In this document: positions 23,878-33,159 of the stretch, piece by piece
Layout of the letters: each line of letters begins with the position of its first letter
Position numbering within the stretch: position 1 is the first letter of the stretch
Source of the DNA: Chryseobacterium sp. Leaf180
GTDB lineage: Bacteria; Bacteroidota; Bacteroidia; Flavobacteriales; Weeksellaceae
NCBI RefSeq assembly: GCF_001424585.1
Contig: NZ_LMPJ01000009.1
Location: 244,212 to 308,211 of the forward strand
DNA: 64,000 nt
Reading direction: 5' to 3'
The notes under the pieces: generated by a model
What the model saw: only the letters and a program-made list of their open reading frames with translations
Told to the model about the DNA's origin: nothing
Databases searched by the model: none
Position numbers and translations under genes: made by a program

Positions 23878-24110
23878 CTATATTTCATTGGATTTGAAAC
23901 GTTCTGTTTTGTTTTAAATGACTTCCAGATGTATCGGAAAAGCGGATAGATCAAGACGCAACTTCCAAAGATCAAAGATTTCATAATTAAACCTGAAGAA
24001 ATTCCATCAATACCTTCTGCTTTATTCTGTGCTCTAAATGTGAGAAACCAGATTCCTGAAAATATCAGATAAAAGATGACGCCGCTGATGATTGGGATTT
24101 TCTTATTCAT
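23859..24110 (-). CDS. Small two-helix membrane protein
   Basis: 83 aa with two predicted membrane helices (about 5-25 and 44-63), a polar loop AQNKAEGIDGISSG between them and a basic C-terminus. It is not recognised as a named family. It starts at ATG 24108-24110, has its own terminator, and sits alone between the polyprenyl synthetase and PiT genes. The stop codon within the terminator and the clean signal-anchor pattern argue that it is a real gene. Confidence 0.6.
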   Translation of the reverse strand: MNKKIPIISGVIFYLIFSGIWFLTFRAQNKAEGIDGISSGLIMKSLIFGSCVLIYPLFRYIWKSFKTKQNVSNPMKYRKQSDN

Positions 24111-24220
24111 AAAAAAGATTTAGAAATGTACGTATCAATAATAAACAAATAAAAACAAATAAAAATAAATATTATAACCTGATTTATGAAATAACTGCAA
24201 TTAATTTAAAATTATTACTA

Positions 24221-24252
24221 AAAAAAACGGAGCATCCTTTTGAGATGCTCCA
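24221..24252 (-). terminator. Rho-independent terminator of the PiT operon
   Basis: On the minus strand GGAGCATC-TCAAAAG-GATGCTCC forms an 8-bp stem followed by TTTTTTT after one G, 30 nt past the PiT stop. Confidence 0.88.
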
Positions 24253-24283
24253 TTTCTGTATAAAGATTTGTGTTTTATAATGT

Positions 24284-25423
24284 TTAGAAAGCTAAAATCG
24301 TGAGATAGGTAATTGCCGCTACTATCGCAGAGATTGGAATGGTGAGAATCCACGCCCATAGAAGGCTTACCGTAATACCCCAGCGCACTGCAGAAACTCT
24401 CTTGGTAAGTCCGACCCCGATAATAGCACCTGTAATCGTGTGCGTGGTAGAAACCGGTATCGCGAGGTGATCTGTAAGAAACAAGGTGATGGCACCAGCC
24501 GTCTCTGCACTTACACCTTCAAGAGGCGTCACTTTTGTGATCTTGGTTCCCATAGTTTTAATGATCTTCCAACCACCACTCATTGTTCCCAGTGCGATGG
24601 CAATAAAAGAAACTAACGGTACCCACATATAATGTTTGGCAAAGTAACCGAAACGGTCTGCCGAAGCAATATCAAGATAAACAGGATCTTTCAGCATGTT
24701 AACGTGATAGTAAATAATTGCTGCACCGATGATTCCCATTACTTTTTGGGCGTCATTCAATCCGTGTCCCAAACTGAAAAGTGCTGATGAAACCAGCTGC
24801 AGTTTTTTAAATGCTTTATCTGCCTTATGCGGATTTGATCTTTTATAAATGTGTACAATAATCAGGGTTATGATAATCGAAATTACCATCCCGATAAATG
24901 GTGCCATAAATATAAACAGGAAAATTGGAATCACCACTTTAAACTTCACTACACTTTGTGTGGAAACCTGTATGAGAGCTTCCTTTACGGTATCAAAAAC
25001 ACCTAGATTTGGCTGCGCAGCTACCACTGCGTGATAGTCTGTGACGAAGGCGTGCATTAAAGCAGCACCAAGGAAACCGCCGATCAATGTGTGTGATGAT
25101 GAAGATGGGATACCAAACCACCAGGTAAGTAAATTCCAGGCGATTGCTGCGATAAGTCCCGAGAATATTACTTCGAGTGTGATAAAGTTTTCATTTACGG
25201 TTTTGGCAATCGTGTTACCGATTTTAAATTCACCGATAATGTAAGCTGCGATAAAAAAAGCTGCGAAGTTCCACAAAGCTGCCCAGAGAACGGCCTGAAA
25301 AGGCGTCAGAACTTTAGTGGAAACAATGGTCGCGATGGAGTTTGCCGCATCGTGAAAGCCATTGATATAGTCGAAAATCAACGCCAGAGCGATGATTACC
25401 ATGAGTAAAATAGGAAAATCCAT
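24284..25423 (-). CDS. PiT-family inorganic phosphate transporter
   Basis: 379 aa and about ten membrane segments. The two PiT signature repeats are present: FDYINGFHDAANSIATIVSTK (about 18-38) and the GHGLNDAQKVMGIIG block in the second half. The paired WWFGIPSSSSHTLIGG and HLAIPVSTTHTITGA motifs are also there. It imports phosphate, probably with H+ or Na+. The DUF47 gene 23 nt upstream is its usual partner in one operon. Confidence 0.94.
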   Translation of the reverse strand: MDFPILLMVIIALALIFDYINGFHDAANSIATIVSTKVLTPFQAVLWAALWNFAAFFIAAYIIGEFKIGNTIAKTVNENFITLEVIFSGLIAAIAWNLLTWWFGIPSSSSHTLIGGFLGAALMHAFVTDYHAVVAAQPNLGVFDTVKEALIQVSTQSVVKFKVVIPIFLFIFMAPFIGMVISIIITLIIVHIYKRSNPHKADKAFKKLQLVSSALFSLGHGLNDAQKVMGIIGAAIIYYHVNMLKDPVYLDIASADRFGYFAKHYMWVPLVSFIAIALGTMSGGWKIIKTMGTKITKVTPLEGVSAETAGAITLFLTDHLAIPVSTTHTITGAIIGVGLTKRVSAVRWGITVSLLWAWILTIPISAIVAAITYLTILAF

Positions 25424-25446
25424 CAGTTATCTGTAGTCTGTTCTCG

Positions 25447-26085
25447 TTACGCGTATTTGATCATGATGTTTTCGATGGTGTTCGCTACATCTTCCGCTTT
25501 GTCGGTCACTACTTCAAGATAGTTCAGTACCGATGAGATTTTAATGATATTAATAGCATCATTCGTTTCAAAAAGCTCCACCATAGAATTCGACAAAAGA
25601 TCATCAGCGATATTCTCGATCGAGTTTACTTTTATGCACGCTTCTTTTACCAGTTCCATATTTTTGAAACCTTTAAGATTTTTCATAGCAGTTTGTATCT
25701 CAAGACACGCTTTATGAATCAGCATCGAAAAATCTGCATAAGCCTTCATCAGCGGCGATTTGTACAGGAAAATATATTTGGTAGAAGCGTAGATATAATC
25801 AGCGATATCATCAAGACCGGTTGCCAAAGTATGGATATCTTCACGGTCAAATGGTGTAATGAAATTTTTCCCCAGCTCTACAAAAATCTCGTGTGTAAGT
25901 TCGTCGTTAGCATGTTCGTAGTCGCTCATTTTCTTCAACATCGTATCGTCATTCACATCGAAGTCTTTGATTCCGTTGTTAAATTCTTCAGACATTGCAA
26001 CCAGGTTTTCGGTCACCTTTTCGAACAGTACGAAGAAGATTTTATCTTTTGGCTGAAAAGCGTGGAAAATATTTCCAATTCCCAT
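25447..26085 (-). CDS. DUF47 (PhoU-like) accessory protein of the PiT transporter
   Basis: 212 aa from ATG 26085 (MGIGNIFHAFQPKDKIFF); the 13 extra upstream codons lack family similarity. It is all helical and PhoU-like with Asp/Glu clusters suited to metal binding (YEHANDELTHEIF, LDDIADYIY, NSIENIADDLL). Members of this family sit next to PiT genes and modulate phosphate uptake. It is the first gene of the pair. Confidence 0.9.
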   Translation of the reverse strand: MGIGNIFHAFQPKDKIFFVLFEKVTENLVAMSEEFNNGIKDFDVNDDTMLKKMSDYEHANDELTHEIFVELGKNFITPFDREDIHTLATGLDDIADYIYASTKYIFLYKSPLMKAYADFSMLIHKACLEIQTAMKNLKGFKNMELVKEACIKVNSIENIADDLLSNSMVELFETNDAINIIKISSVLNYLEVVTDKAEDVANTIENIMIKYA

Positions 26086-26190
26086 TGTATAGTATTTATA
26101 ATTTACGAGTGCAAATTTCCGCAAAAACCATTTTACGAAAAAATATACGTCGTTAATTTTTGTTCACATTGCGATTAATATTCAGGCATA

Positions 26191-26215
26191 AAAAAACCGG
26201 CACAAAAGCCGGTTT
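26191..26215 (-). terminator. Rho-independent terminator of the DeaD-type helicase gene
   Basis: On the minus strand AAACCGGC-TTTTGT-GCCGGTTT forms a strong stem with T residues following, about 30 nt after the helicase stop and ahead of DUF47. Confidence 0.88.
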
Positions 26216-26243
26216 CAGATATATATATTCTTTCAGAAAATTT

Positions 26244-27971
26244 TTAGTTCGCTTCCTCAGCGCGCATTTCTTTTCCTTTAAATTTCATCGAAGATAGATT
26301 GTCTAAAAGTTCATTTTTAAATGATTTTTCAATCTCAAAGAACGAGAACTTATCAAGAATCTCAATGTTTCCGATCTCTGCACGTCGGTTGCTTTTGCTG
26401 GAAGTCGCTTTGTTGATGATCTCCAGAACATCCAGTTTCTTCAACTGATCTTTTTTACCAAGGTTAAAGAAAAAACGCGTCATATTTTCGTTTTTACCTC
26501 TTGGTTTTCCTCCACGGTCACTACGCTCGCGGTCTCTGCCACCATCACGGCTTCCTCTTGAGTCACGGTCTCTGCCACCATCTCTGCTTCCTCTAGAGTC
26601 GCGGTCTCTGCCACGGTCTCTTCTGGAGAAATCATCGTCTCTTGTGCTTAGTTTCTGATCCAATAAATCATGCTTGTCTTTGTAATAAAGTGCAAGATCT
26701 TTCAGTTGAAACTGCAAGAGTTTATGAGCAAGTTCTTCTTTGGTAAATGCAGACAAATCCGGGATTAATTTATCATCAAACTCAAAGAAATCAGCATGAA
26801 TTTCGAATAAACTTTCGAAAACACCTGCTACCTGAGCTTTGATAATTTCTTCACCTCCGGGAACACTTTTCTCAACAATATCGATTTTTGTAGTCGACTT
26901 AATCTGCTTCAGCTTTCTGCTTTCTTCAGGTTTAATCAATGACATCGAAATTCCGTCTTTTCCTGCTCTACCTGTTCTTCCGCTTCTGTGTACAAAAACT
27001 TCAGGATCATCCGGCAAAGAGAAATGGATAACGTGTGTCAGTGAATTTACATCCAATCCTCTCGCAGCAACGTCAGTAGCTACCAAAATATCGATGTTTT
27101 TGAGTCTGAATTTCTTCATTACCGTATCACGCTGCGCCTGAGAAAGATCTCCGTGCAATGCATCTGCGGCGTAACCATTCTGCATCAGGAAATCGGCAAC
27201 TTCCTGAGTTTCCATTCTTGTACGGCAGAAAATAATCGAATACTGATTTGGGTTGGCATCAATAAGGCGCTTCAAAGCTTCTTTCTTGTTGCGGTATCCA
27301 ACTACATAATATTCGTGTTTGATGTTTTTCTTTACCTCGTTGATCGATCCTACAGAAATTCTGTGCGGCGTTGTAAGGTAATTTTTAGAAATCTTCTCCA
27401 CTTCTTTGCTCATCGTCGCCGAGAACAGATAAGTTTGCTTAGATTCCGGAGTTTCGCTCAAAATTGTTTCCAGTTCGTCTTTGAAACCCATAGAAAGCAT
27501 CTCATCAGCTTCATCTAAAACCAACCATTGGATTTCAGAGAAATCAAGTGCTTTTCTGTTAATCAAATCGATCACACGTCCCGGAGTTCCCACAATAATC
27601 TGTGGCTTGTCCTTCAAAGAGCGGATTTGATCCTGAATACTGCTGCCTCCATAAACTGCTGTAGTTTTGAGGTCTTTCATGTACTTAGAATAACTTTGTA
27701 TGTCTTTCGAGATCTGAAGACATAGTTCTCGCGTCGGGCAAAGCACCAAAAACTGGATTTTGCGACTCGTATCGTTTATCATATCCAAAATCGGAAGCGA
27801 AAACGCTGCTGTTTTGCCTGTCCCCGTCTGCGCAAGTGCGATAAGATCGCGTGTATCTGATTGAATAAAAGGGATAGTCTGTTTTTGGATTTCTGTCGGG
27901 CTTTCGTAACCCAGTTCGCCAATGGCCTTAAGGATATCAGGACTTAAATTGGTCTCCGTAAATAAATTCAT
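26244..27971 (-). CDS. DEAD-box RNA helicase, DeaD/CsdA type
   Basis: 575 aa. Q motif SPTEIQKQTIP, AQTGTGKT, PTRELC, DEAD (in VLDEADEML), SAT, VATDVAARGLDVN and HRSGRTGRAG are in order. A linker rich in Arg/Asp/Gly/Ser (about 455-495) contains two near-identical 12-residue units with an RDxxRGSRDGGR pattern. The C-terminus (about 500-575) is a DbpA-type RNA-binding domain. It likely acts in ribosome biogenesis and mRNA decay, often cold-induced. It is the second DEAD-box gene in the window. Confidence 0.94.
   Translation of the reverse strand: MNLFTETNLSPDILKAIGELGYESPTEIQKQTIPFIQSDTRDLIALAQTGTGKTAAFSLPILDMINDTSRKIQFLVLCPTRELCLQISKDIQSYSKYMKDLKTTAVYGGSSIQDQIRSLKDKPQIIVGTPGRVIDLINRKALDFSEIQWLVLDEADEMLSMGFKDELETILSETPESKQTYLFSATMSKEVEKISKNYLTTPHRISVGSINEVKKNIKHEYYVVGYRNKKEALKRLIDANPNQYSIIFCRTRMETQEVADFLMQNGYAADALHGDLSQAQRDTVMKKFRLKNIDILVATDVAARGLDVNSLTHVIHFSLPDDPEVFVHRSGRTGRAGKDGISMSLIKPEESRKLKQIKSTTKIDIVEKSVPGGEEIIKAQVAGVFESLFEIHADFFEFDDKLIPDLSAFTKEELAHKLLQFQLKDLALYYKDKHDLLDQKLSTRDDDFSRRDRGRDRDSRGSRDGGRDRDSRGSRDGGRDRERSDRGGKPRGKNENMTRFFFNLGKKDQLKKLDVLEIINKATSSKSNRRAEIGNIEILDKFSFFEIEKSFKNELLDNLSSMKFKGKEMRAEEAN
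26534..26605 (-). repeat. Two 36-bp tandem repeats in the helicase linker
   Basis: Units 26534-26569 and 26570-26605 begin CTCTGCCACCATC (plus strand) and differ at a few positions, with a partial third unit at 26606. The period is 12 codons, so copy-number change keeps the reading frame of the RG-rich linker. Confidence 0.8.
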
Positions 27972-27991
27972 TAAATAATATAAAATTTTTG

Positions 27992-28021
27992 CAAAGATAC
28001 AATAAAAATCCAGACAACAAA
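27992..28021 (-). promoter_or_regulatory. Promoter of the DeaD-type helicase gene
   Basis: On the minus strand TTTG (28018-28021), an 18-nt spacer and TATCTTTG (27992-27999) match the Bacteroidota consensus fully, 20 nt ahead of the ATG. Confidence 0.75.
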
Positions 28022-28211
28022 TTGTATATTATTAAAGAATCTATAATTTATATTTACAAAACTTTAAAGATTTTTTAAAATTCACAGAAAATGACACAAT
28101 TTTTTATTTAATTTTTAATAATCTTTCAAGAGATTAATTCGCTACATGCAACTTTCACAGCCGATTGGTTTAAATATTGAATCGTATCAAAATGATTTTA
28201 AAAACACAAAT

Positions 28212-28877
28212 ATGTCAGCCGTTTTATCTAAAAACATTTTCGACTTCCTTAAAAAACTCGCCAAAAACAACAACCGCGACTGGTTTAATGAGCATAAAGA
28301 GGAATACCTGGAACATCAGCAGGAGTTTCAAGCTTTCATGGAAGATTTGATTTCAGAACTGGGAAAATCCGACGAGAATATTGCCAAACTGGATGCGAAA
28401 AAATCGCTTCAGAGAATCTATCGCGACATCCGTTTTTCTAAAGACAAGACACCGTACAAAATTCATCTCGGCGCCTCACTCGGTATGGGAAAAGGAGGCG
28501 AAAACGCAGGACATTACCTTCACATCGAGCCAGGAAAATCATTTGTCGCAAGCGGAATTTACATGCCGGAAGCTTCTTTACTGAAGGAAATCCGGAAAGA
28601 GATCAACGCTTTTCCTGAAGAATTTAAAAAAGCAATTTCACATAAAGATTTTAAAAAATATTTTGGAGAGCTGGATCGCGAGCACGAACTGAAAAAAATT
28701 CCGCAAGGTTATGAAAAAGATAATCCGATGGCCGATTTTCTGCGCCTGAAAAGTTTTGTCGGTCTGCACAGACTTTCAGATACAGATGTTTTAGAAAAAG
28801 ATGCGGTAAAAAAAATTGCAGGTATTATGAAATGTGCACTTCCGCTCAACGAATTTCTGAATACACCTTTTCGGTAA
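28212..28877 (+). CDS. DUF2461 family protein
   Basis: 221 aa from ATG 28212 (MSAVLSKNIFDFLKKL); an ATG at 28146 would add 22 unconserved residues. The blocks FLKKLAKNNNRDWFNEHKEEY, IYRDIRFSKDKTPYKIH, GHYLHIEPGKSFVASGIYMPE and a C-terminal LRLKSFVGLHRL typify DUF2461 (TIGR02453). The function is unknown. It stands alone downstream of the helicase promoter region. Confidence 0.85.
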   Translation: MSAVLSKNIFDFLKKLAKNNNRDWFNEHKEEYLEHQQEFQAFMEDLISELGKSDENIAKLDAKKSLQRIYRDIRFSKDKTPYKIHLGASLGMGKGGENAGHYLHIEPGKSFVASGIYMPEASLLKEIRKEINAFPEEFKKAISHKDFKKYFGELDREHELKKIPQGYEKDNPMADFLRLKSFVGLHRLSDTDVLEKDAVKKIAGIMKCALPLNEFLNTPFR

Positions 28878-28937
28878 AAAGAAATCAGCATTTTCTGAGT
28901 AATTCATTACCTTTGCCCATCGCAAAACCTTTACTCT

Positions 28938-29741
28938 ATGTCTTTATACCAGCAGCTTGCCGAAAATTTGCAGTACATCAGTCCAGGTTTTTACAAGCAG
29001 CGGTATTTCAAAAGCCTGAATCAGCTTACCAAAGACAATTTTTCGCAGCGAAATGTAGAGCCTGAGCTTGTTTGGATTAAAGATTTTTTAAAGAAAGATT
29101 CTGTTTTTCTCGACATCGGTGCCAATGTCGGCACTTTTCTTTATCATCTGGAAGGAAAATTGAGACCTCAAAATACGTATGCTTTCGAGCCCAATTCCAT
29201 CTTACATAAAAGACTTCGAAGACTTTTTCAAAAAATCAACATTTTTCCGTACGCGCTTTCTGATGCGAATACAGAAGCACAGTTTAAAGTTCCCGTGATT
29301 AACGGAAAAAAAATGGCGTCGAGAGGAACTTTGGTCACTGAATTTCGGGAAAACGGTGAAGAAAAAAGTCTCACGGAAAAAGTTCAGGTAATGAAACTGG
29401 ATGATTGGGCAATTCAGGAAAATCTTTCGAAAATTGATTTTATTAAAATTGATGTGGAAGGCAATGAAATGAAAACTCTACAAGGTGGAAAACATGTAAT
29501 TCAAAAATTTTTACCTGTTTTAATGGTCGAGATGGAACAGCGTCATCATAAAAAACCCATATGGCAGAAGATTTCTGAAGTTGAAAGCTGGGGCTTTGAT
29601 GCACATTTTCTCAACCGGAAAACTTTTACTCTCGAAAAACTGAGCGAAGAAATTCTGCTTCAGAACATCAGTGACGAAAAAAACAAAACCGAGTACATCA
29701 ACAATATTATTTTCCTCCCAAAAAGCCCGAAAACGTCATGA
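28938..29741 (+). CDS. FkbM family methyltransferase
   Basis: 267 aa. The FkbM-type SAM-binding motif VFLDIGANVGTF is near residues 55-66. TYAFEPNSILHKRL, KLDDW and IDFIKIDVEGNEMKTLQGG follow in the usual order. It probably O-methylates a sugar of a surface glycan, judging from the overlapping flippase gene (ATGA, 29738-29741). A -7-like TACCTTTG lies at 28908-28915. Confidence 0.88.
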   Translation: MSLYQQLAENLQYISPGFYKQRYFKSLNQLTKDNFSQRNVEPELVWIKDFLKKDSVFLDIGANVGTFLYHLEGKLRPQNTYAFEPNSILHKRLRRLFQKINIFPYALSDANTEAQFKVPVINGKKMASRGTLVTEFRENGEEKSLTEKVQVMKLDDWAIQENLSKIDFIKIDVEGNEMKTLQGGKHVIQKFLPVLMVEMEQRHHKKPIWQKISEVESWGFDAHFLNRKTFTLEKLSEEILLQNISDEKNKTEYINNIIFLPKSPKTS

Positions 29742-31213
29742 GTGTAGTGGCGCGGCAGGGATTTAAGTATTCCATCATCGGATATATTTCTACGTTGATC
29801 GGCATGTTTTCGATCTTCATTTTCATGCACGATCTCAAGTTTTACGGCACACTTCGTTACATCATGACGACTGCAGAAATGCTTGTACCTTTCGTAGTTT
29901 TGGGGATTTCTTACTCTAATGTTAAGTTTTTTGGAAAAGCAAAAGATGATAACCGCCACCAGAATATGCTTTCCCTTTCGCTTGCGCTTGTTGGTTTTAA
30001 TTTTCTGATCTTTTTGCTGATCTTTTTCATCGTTCCCTTTTTATTCCCGGAAATAAAAAATCTTAAAATCTGGAAAATGAAGGAAGGAATTTTGCCTTTG
30101 ATTTTACTTCTGTCGTTCTGCACGATTTTCAATAAATACACTTCAAATTACAAAAGAATCGTTGTTTCAAACATCTTCGACAATCTTTTGCCAAAGCTTG
30201 CCAACCTCGGCGCTTTCTGCCTATTTTACTATTTCGCACTTTCACAGAAACTGGCACTGACTTTCTTTTTCGCGATTTTTGTTTTGATTTTGAGCGGCTA
30301 TATTTATTATACAAATAGGCTTGAAAAAATTAATTTTGATCTGCGAACAGATTACTTCAAACAAAACAATTTTTACAGAGAATTTGCTACGTACAGCTTT
30401 TTCGGATTTCTGGGAACTTTCGGCAATCACCTTGCGATAAACAATTATATGATTGGCGAATTTATCGGTCTGGAAGAAAACGGTGTTTACAATATTTTAC
30501 TGGCCTTAATTTCACTGATTTCGATTCCCCAACTGGGTTTGTTTAATATCTCTGCACCAATTATCAGAAAAAATCTTGCTGACGGGGACATGGAAGAACT
30601 CGACCGGTTTCACAAAAAAACTTCGCTTTCCATCTACTTTTTAGGTGCGGTTTTGTTCGCCTGCATTATGGTTGGTTTTCCGTATCTGATACATTTCATG
30701 CCGGAAAAAGGAGTGATGCTCAAAATGTACGAGCCGGTGATCTGGATTTGGGGTTCTGCAGTTCTTGTCGATCTCGCAACTGGTTTTAACGGAAATATCA
30801 TTTCGCTCTCAAAATATTACAAATTCAACATCGTCGTAATGATTCTGCTTGCCGGACTTACAATTGGTTTAAACTGGTATTTTATCAATCACACAAACCT
30901 GTCACTCATCGGAATTGCTTTGTCGACAGCAATTTCACTCATCACTTTTAATCTGATAAAAATTACCTTTAATTATTTCGTTTTTAAAGTGTCGCCACTT
31001 TCTATAGAAATGATTTTTGTGTCGATTATATGCACTTTGGCAATTACCGTTGCGCTTATTTTACCTGATTTTAGCAATCAGTTTATTAATCTGATCTACA
31101 AACCTTCTGTAGTTTTGATCTTGATTTTTCTGGGGAACCATTTTACCAAAATATTTCCTGTAGAGCAATATCTGAACATGAATTTTCTGAAAAGCGCTTT
31201 TAAATTTAAGTAA
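29738..31213 (+). CDS. Polysaccharide flippase (Wzx/MATE-like, MOP superfamily)
   Basis: 491 aa with about 14 hydrophobic segments. The N-terminus has the typical KYSIIGYISTLIGMFSIF start and the middle GEFIGLEENGVYNILLALISLISIPQLG region resembles oligosaccharide flippases. It would move an undecaprenyl-linked oligosaccharide across the inner membrane. It is translationally coupled to the FkbM gene and convergent with the glycosyltransferase gene, overlapping it by 8 bp. Confidence 0.85.
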   Translation: MSVVARQGFKYSIIGYISTLIGMFSIFIFMHDLKFYGTLRYIMTTAEMLVPFVVLGISYSNVKFFGKAKDDNRHQNMLSLSLALVGFNFLIFLLIFFIVPFLFPEIKNLKIWKMKEGILPLILLLSFCTIFNKYTSNYKRIVVSNIFDNLLPKLANLGAFCLFYYFALSQKLALTFFFAIFVLILSGYIYYTNRLEKINFDLRTDYFKQNNFYREFATYSFFGFLGTFGNHLAINNYMIGEFIGLEENGVYNILLALISLISIPQLGLFNISAPIIRKNLADGDMEELDRFHKKTSLSIYFLGAVLFACIMVGFPYLIHFMPEKGVMLKMYEPVIWIWGSAVLVDLATGFNGNIISLSKYYKFNIVVMILLAGLTIGLNWYFINHTNLSLIGIALSTAISLITFNLIKITFNYFVFKVSPLSIEMIFVSIICTLAITVALILPDFSNQFINLIYKPSVVLILIFLGNHFTKIFPVEQYLNMNFLKSAFKFK

Positions 31214-32249
31214 GAATCAGGTCTAAAACCAATTTTTCTACCGCTTTCAAAACATTTTCTTTAGAATAATTTTCAAAACTGAAACGCTTTTCCTGCAAAA
31301 CGATCATCTGCGAAAAAATATCATCTTCCTCAGCGATCAGAAAATCGTGCGTCGAAGCGTAAGATTTTGGGAAAATCGCCGGTTTGCCATATTTGATTGC
31401 GTCGCCTATATTTCCTGTCATTTTCGTTTTGCCGTACACTTCTCTACAGCTGAAAAACTCGGTTTCACTCTGAACCGGACACCACAGAACATCAGATTTT
31501 TTCATCCATTCATCAAAAATATGCGTCGGAACACGCTCCGGAAAGAAAACGATTTTAATATTTTTTGATAAAGATTTCTGAAGCTCTTTTAATTTTTCGA
31601 GCAATTCGCCCTGTGCTTTTCCTAAAAAAACAAACGTAAAATTTCTGTCGTGAGATGCATTTTTTATTTTATTGAAAACAGTATGATAATCTCTGCGATC
31701 CTGCGAAACTCCGCCGGGAATCACAACGGTCACGTTTTCATTTTGTCCTTTCTGAAATTTTTTCGTGTAAAATAGTGGCAGAAAAAAATGGTTTTGATCG
31801 CTCAGATGATGATCGAGAACAAGTAGGCTTTTAGCATTTTTAAAAACCTTTCCACTGTCCATCAAACCTTCACGCAGAAAAAGTTTTAAACGGAAAAAAA
31901 TATCTTTTTTAAAAATACTTTTAAACAAACCACCTTTAGAAAGCGTCGAAAATGCCCGGTTGTGAACGATCACCGCAGTTTTGTAGCGTCGGGTAATTTC
32001 CAGAAAAGTCGAGAAATAGCGGTGTGCCGTTCCTATAATCACGAGATCGTACTTTTTCTTCTGAAGCTGCTGCAAAATCGTTTTTTGGCTGGAAAGAAAA
32101 ACGTGTTTATCGAGCGCAGAAGTCTGATTTTTAATCTTTTTTGAGAAATAAAAATCTACAGAAATCTCGTCTGAGTTCTTGGTAAGATTCAGGAAGTCCT
32201 GAGCGATTTCGGCGTGGGTATCGATCTCAATGTATGCGATTTTTTTCAA
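31206..32249 (-). CDS. Glycosyltransferase, GT-B-like (putative)
   Basis: 347 aa. The start is a TTG at 32249, since an in-frame stop lies 24 nt upstream and no ATG is available. The C-terminal half has a GT-B style nucleotide-sugar region (TFVFLGKAQGELLEKL, then SDVLWCPVQSETEF and TGNIGDAIKYGKPAIFP). The family number is not certain. It follows the GT2 gene by 13 nt and probably forms one unit with it for surface glycan assembly. Confidence 0.68.
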   Translation of the reverse strand: MKKIAYIEIDTHAEIAQDFLNLTKNSDEISVDFYFSKKIKNQTSALDKHVFLSSQKTILQQLQKKKYDLVIIGTAHRYFSTFLEITRRYKTAVIVHNRAFSTLSKGGLFKSIFKKDIFFRLKLFLREGLMDSGKVFKNAKSLLVLDHHLSDQNHFFLPLFYTKKFQKGQNENVTVVIPGGVSQDRRDYHTVFNKIKNASHDRNFTFVFLGKAQGELLEKLKELQKSLSKNIKIVFFPERVPTHIFDEWMKKSDVLWCPVQSETEFFSCREVYGKTKMTGNIGDAIKYGKPAIFPKSYASTHDFLIAEEDDIFSQMIVLQEKRFSFENYSKENVLKAVEKLVLDLILT

Positions 32250-32262
32250 AATTTTGTGTTTT

Positions 32263-33123
32263 TCAAGACTTCACTTTCAGCCACTTTTTTTTCAGTATTT
32301 CCCAACGTTTTTTATTAATGGCTTTCTGTTCGTCACTGTTGATTTTCAAAGGCAAATTCTGCGCCCGCGCGTTTTCATAAGCTTTCAAAATCTGAAAAAA
32401 AAACTTTGGAGACTTGATTTTTGAGGCTTCTTTTGCAGCAGCAACGTATGCGAGAATCCTTTTTAAACCCAAAAAATAAAAATATCTGCCGTAATAATTT
32501 GATGGTTTTACAGTATAATCTGCACCTTTCACTTTAACCAGTTTAACGTGAAGCTGCGGCAAAACAACTTCTTTCCATCCTAAATTTTCCAGTAAAATCG
32601 AGTCGATATTATCCCAACCTAAAGTTTCGCGCAAACCTCCAATTTCAAGGAAACATTCTTTCCTGTAGGCTTTGAGTGGACCGCGCACATGATTTTTATT
32701 TGAATTCCCTTCGTAAATCCATTCACCATCTTTTTCTACATAAAGCAATCCGCCCACGAGACCGTTCAGCGGATTTTCTTTGAAAGAATGCGCTATTTCA
32801 GAAAGATAATTTGGTTCTAAAATAATATCTGCATCAAATTTACAGATGACATTAAAATCATCTAAAGACTTTGTTTTCAATCCTTTATTAAAAGCATTTA
32901 CCACTTTACTTCCAGGCTGATGAACAGATTTTTCAAGATTTATTGTAGAAAAACGTTTGTCTTTAGAAGTGAAATCCGAAATAATTTCTGCCGTTTTATC
33001 TGTCGAACCGTCATTTACAATCACCAATTCGAAGTCGGTATGATGTTGCGCCACCAATGCCGATAAAGTTCCCTGAAGATTATCTTCTTCGTTGTGTGCC
33101 GGAATGACTATTAAAAACTTCAA
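32263..33123 (-). CDS. Glycosyltransferase family 2
   Basis: 286 aa starting at TTG 33123, with an in-frame TAA 12 nt upstream. The GT-A nucleotide-binding start FLIVIPAHNEEDNLQGTL, then ELVIVNDGSTDKTAEI, the DxD-type FDADIILEPNYL (about 95-106) and a GGLRETLGWD acceptor-region block show a family 2 transferase. No transmembrane segment is evident. It probably extends the surface glycan handled by the adjacent flippase; the sugar cannot be predicted. Confidence 0.88.
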   Translation of the reverse strand: MKFLIVIPAHNEEDNLQGTLSALVAQHHTDFELVIVNDGSTDKTAEIISDFTSKDKRFSTINLEKSVHQPGSKVVNAFNKGLKTKSLDDFNVICKFDADIILEPNYLSEIAHSFKENPLNGLVGGLLYVEKDGEWIYEGNSNKNHVRGPLKAYRKECFLEIGGLRETLGWDNIDSILLENLGWKEVVLPQLHVKLVKVKGADYTVKPSNYYGRYFYFLGLKRILAYVAAAKEASKIKSPKFFFQILKAYENARAQNLPLKINSDEQKAINKKRWEILKKKWLKVKS

Positions 33124-33159
33124 GCTTAAAATTTAGTTTAAATAAAATCTGGAATTTAT

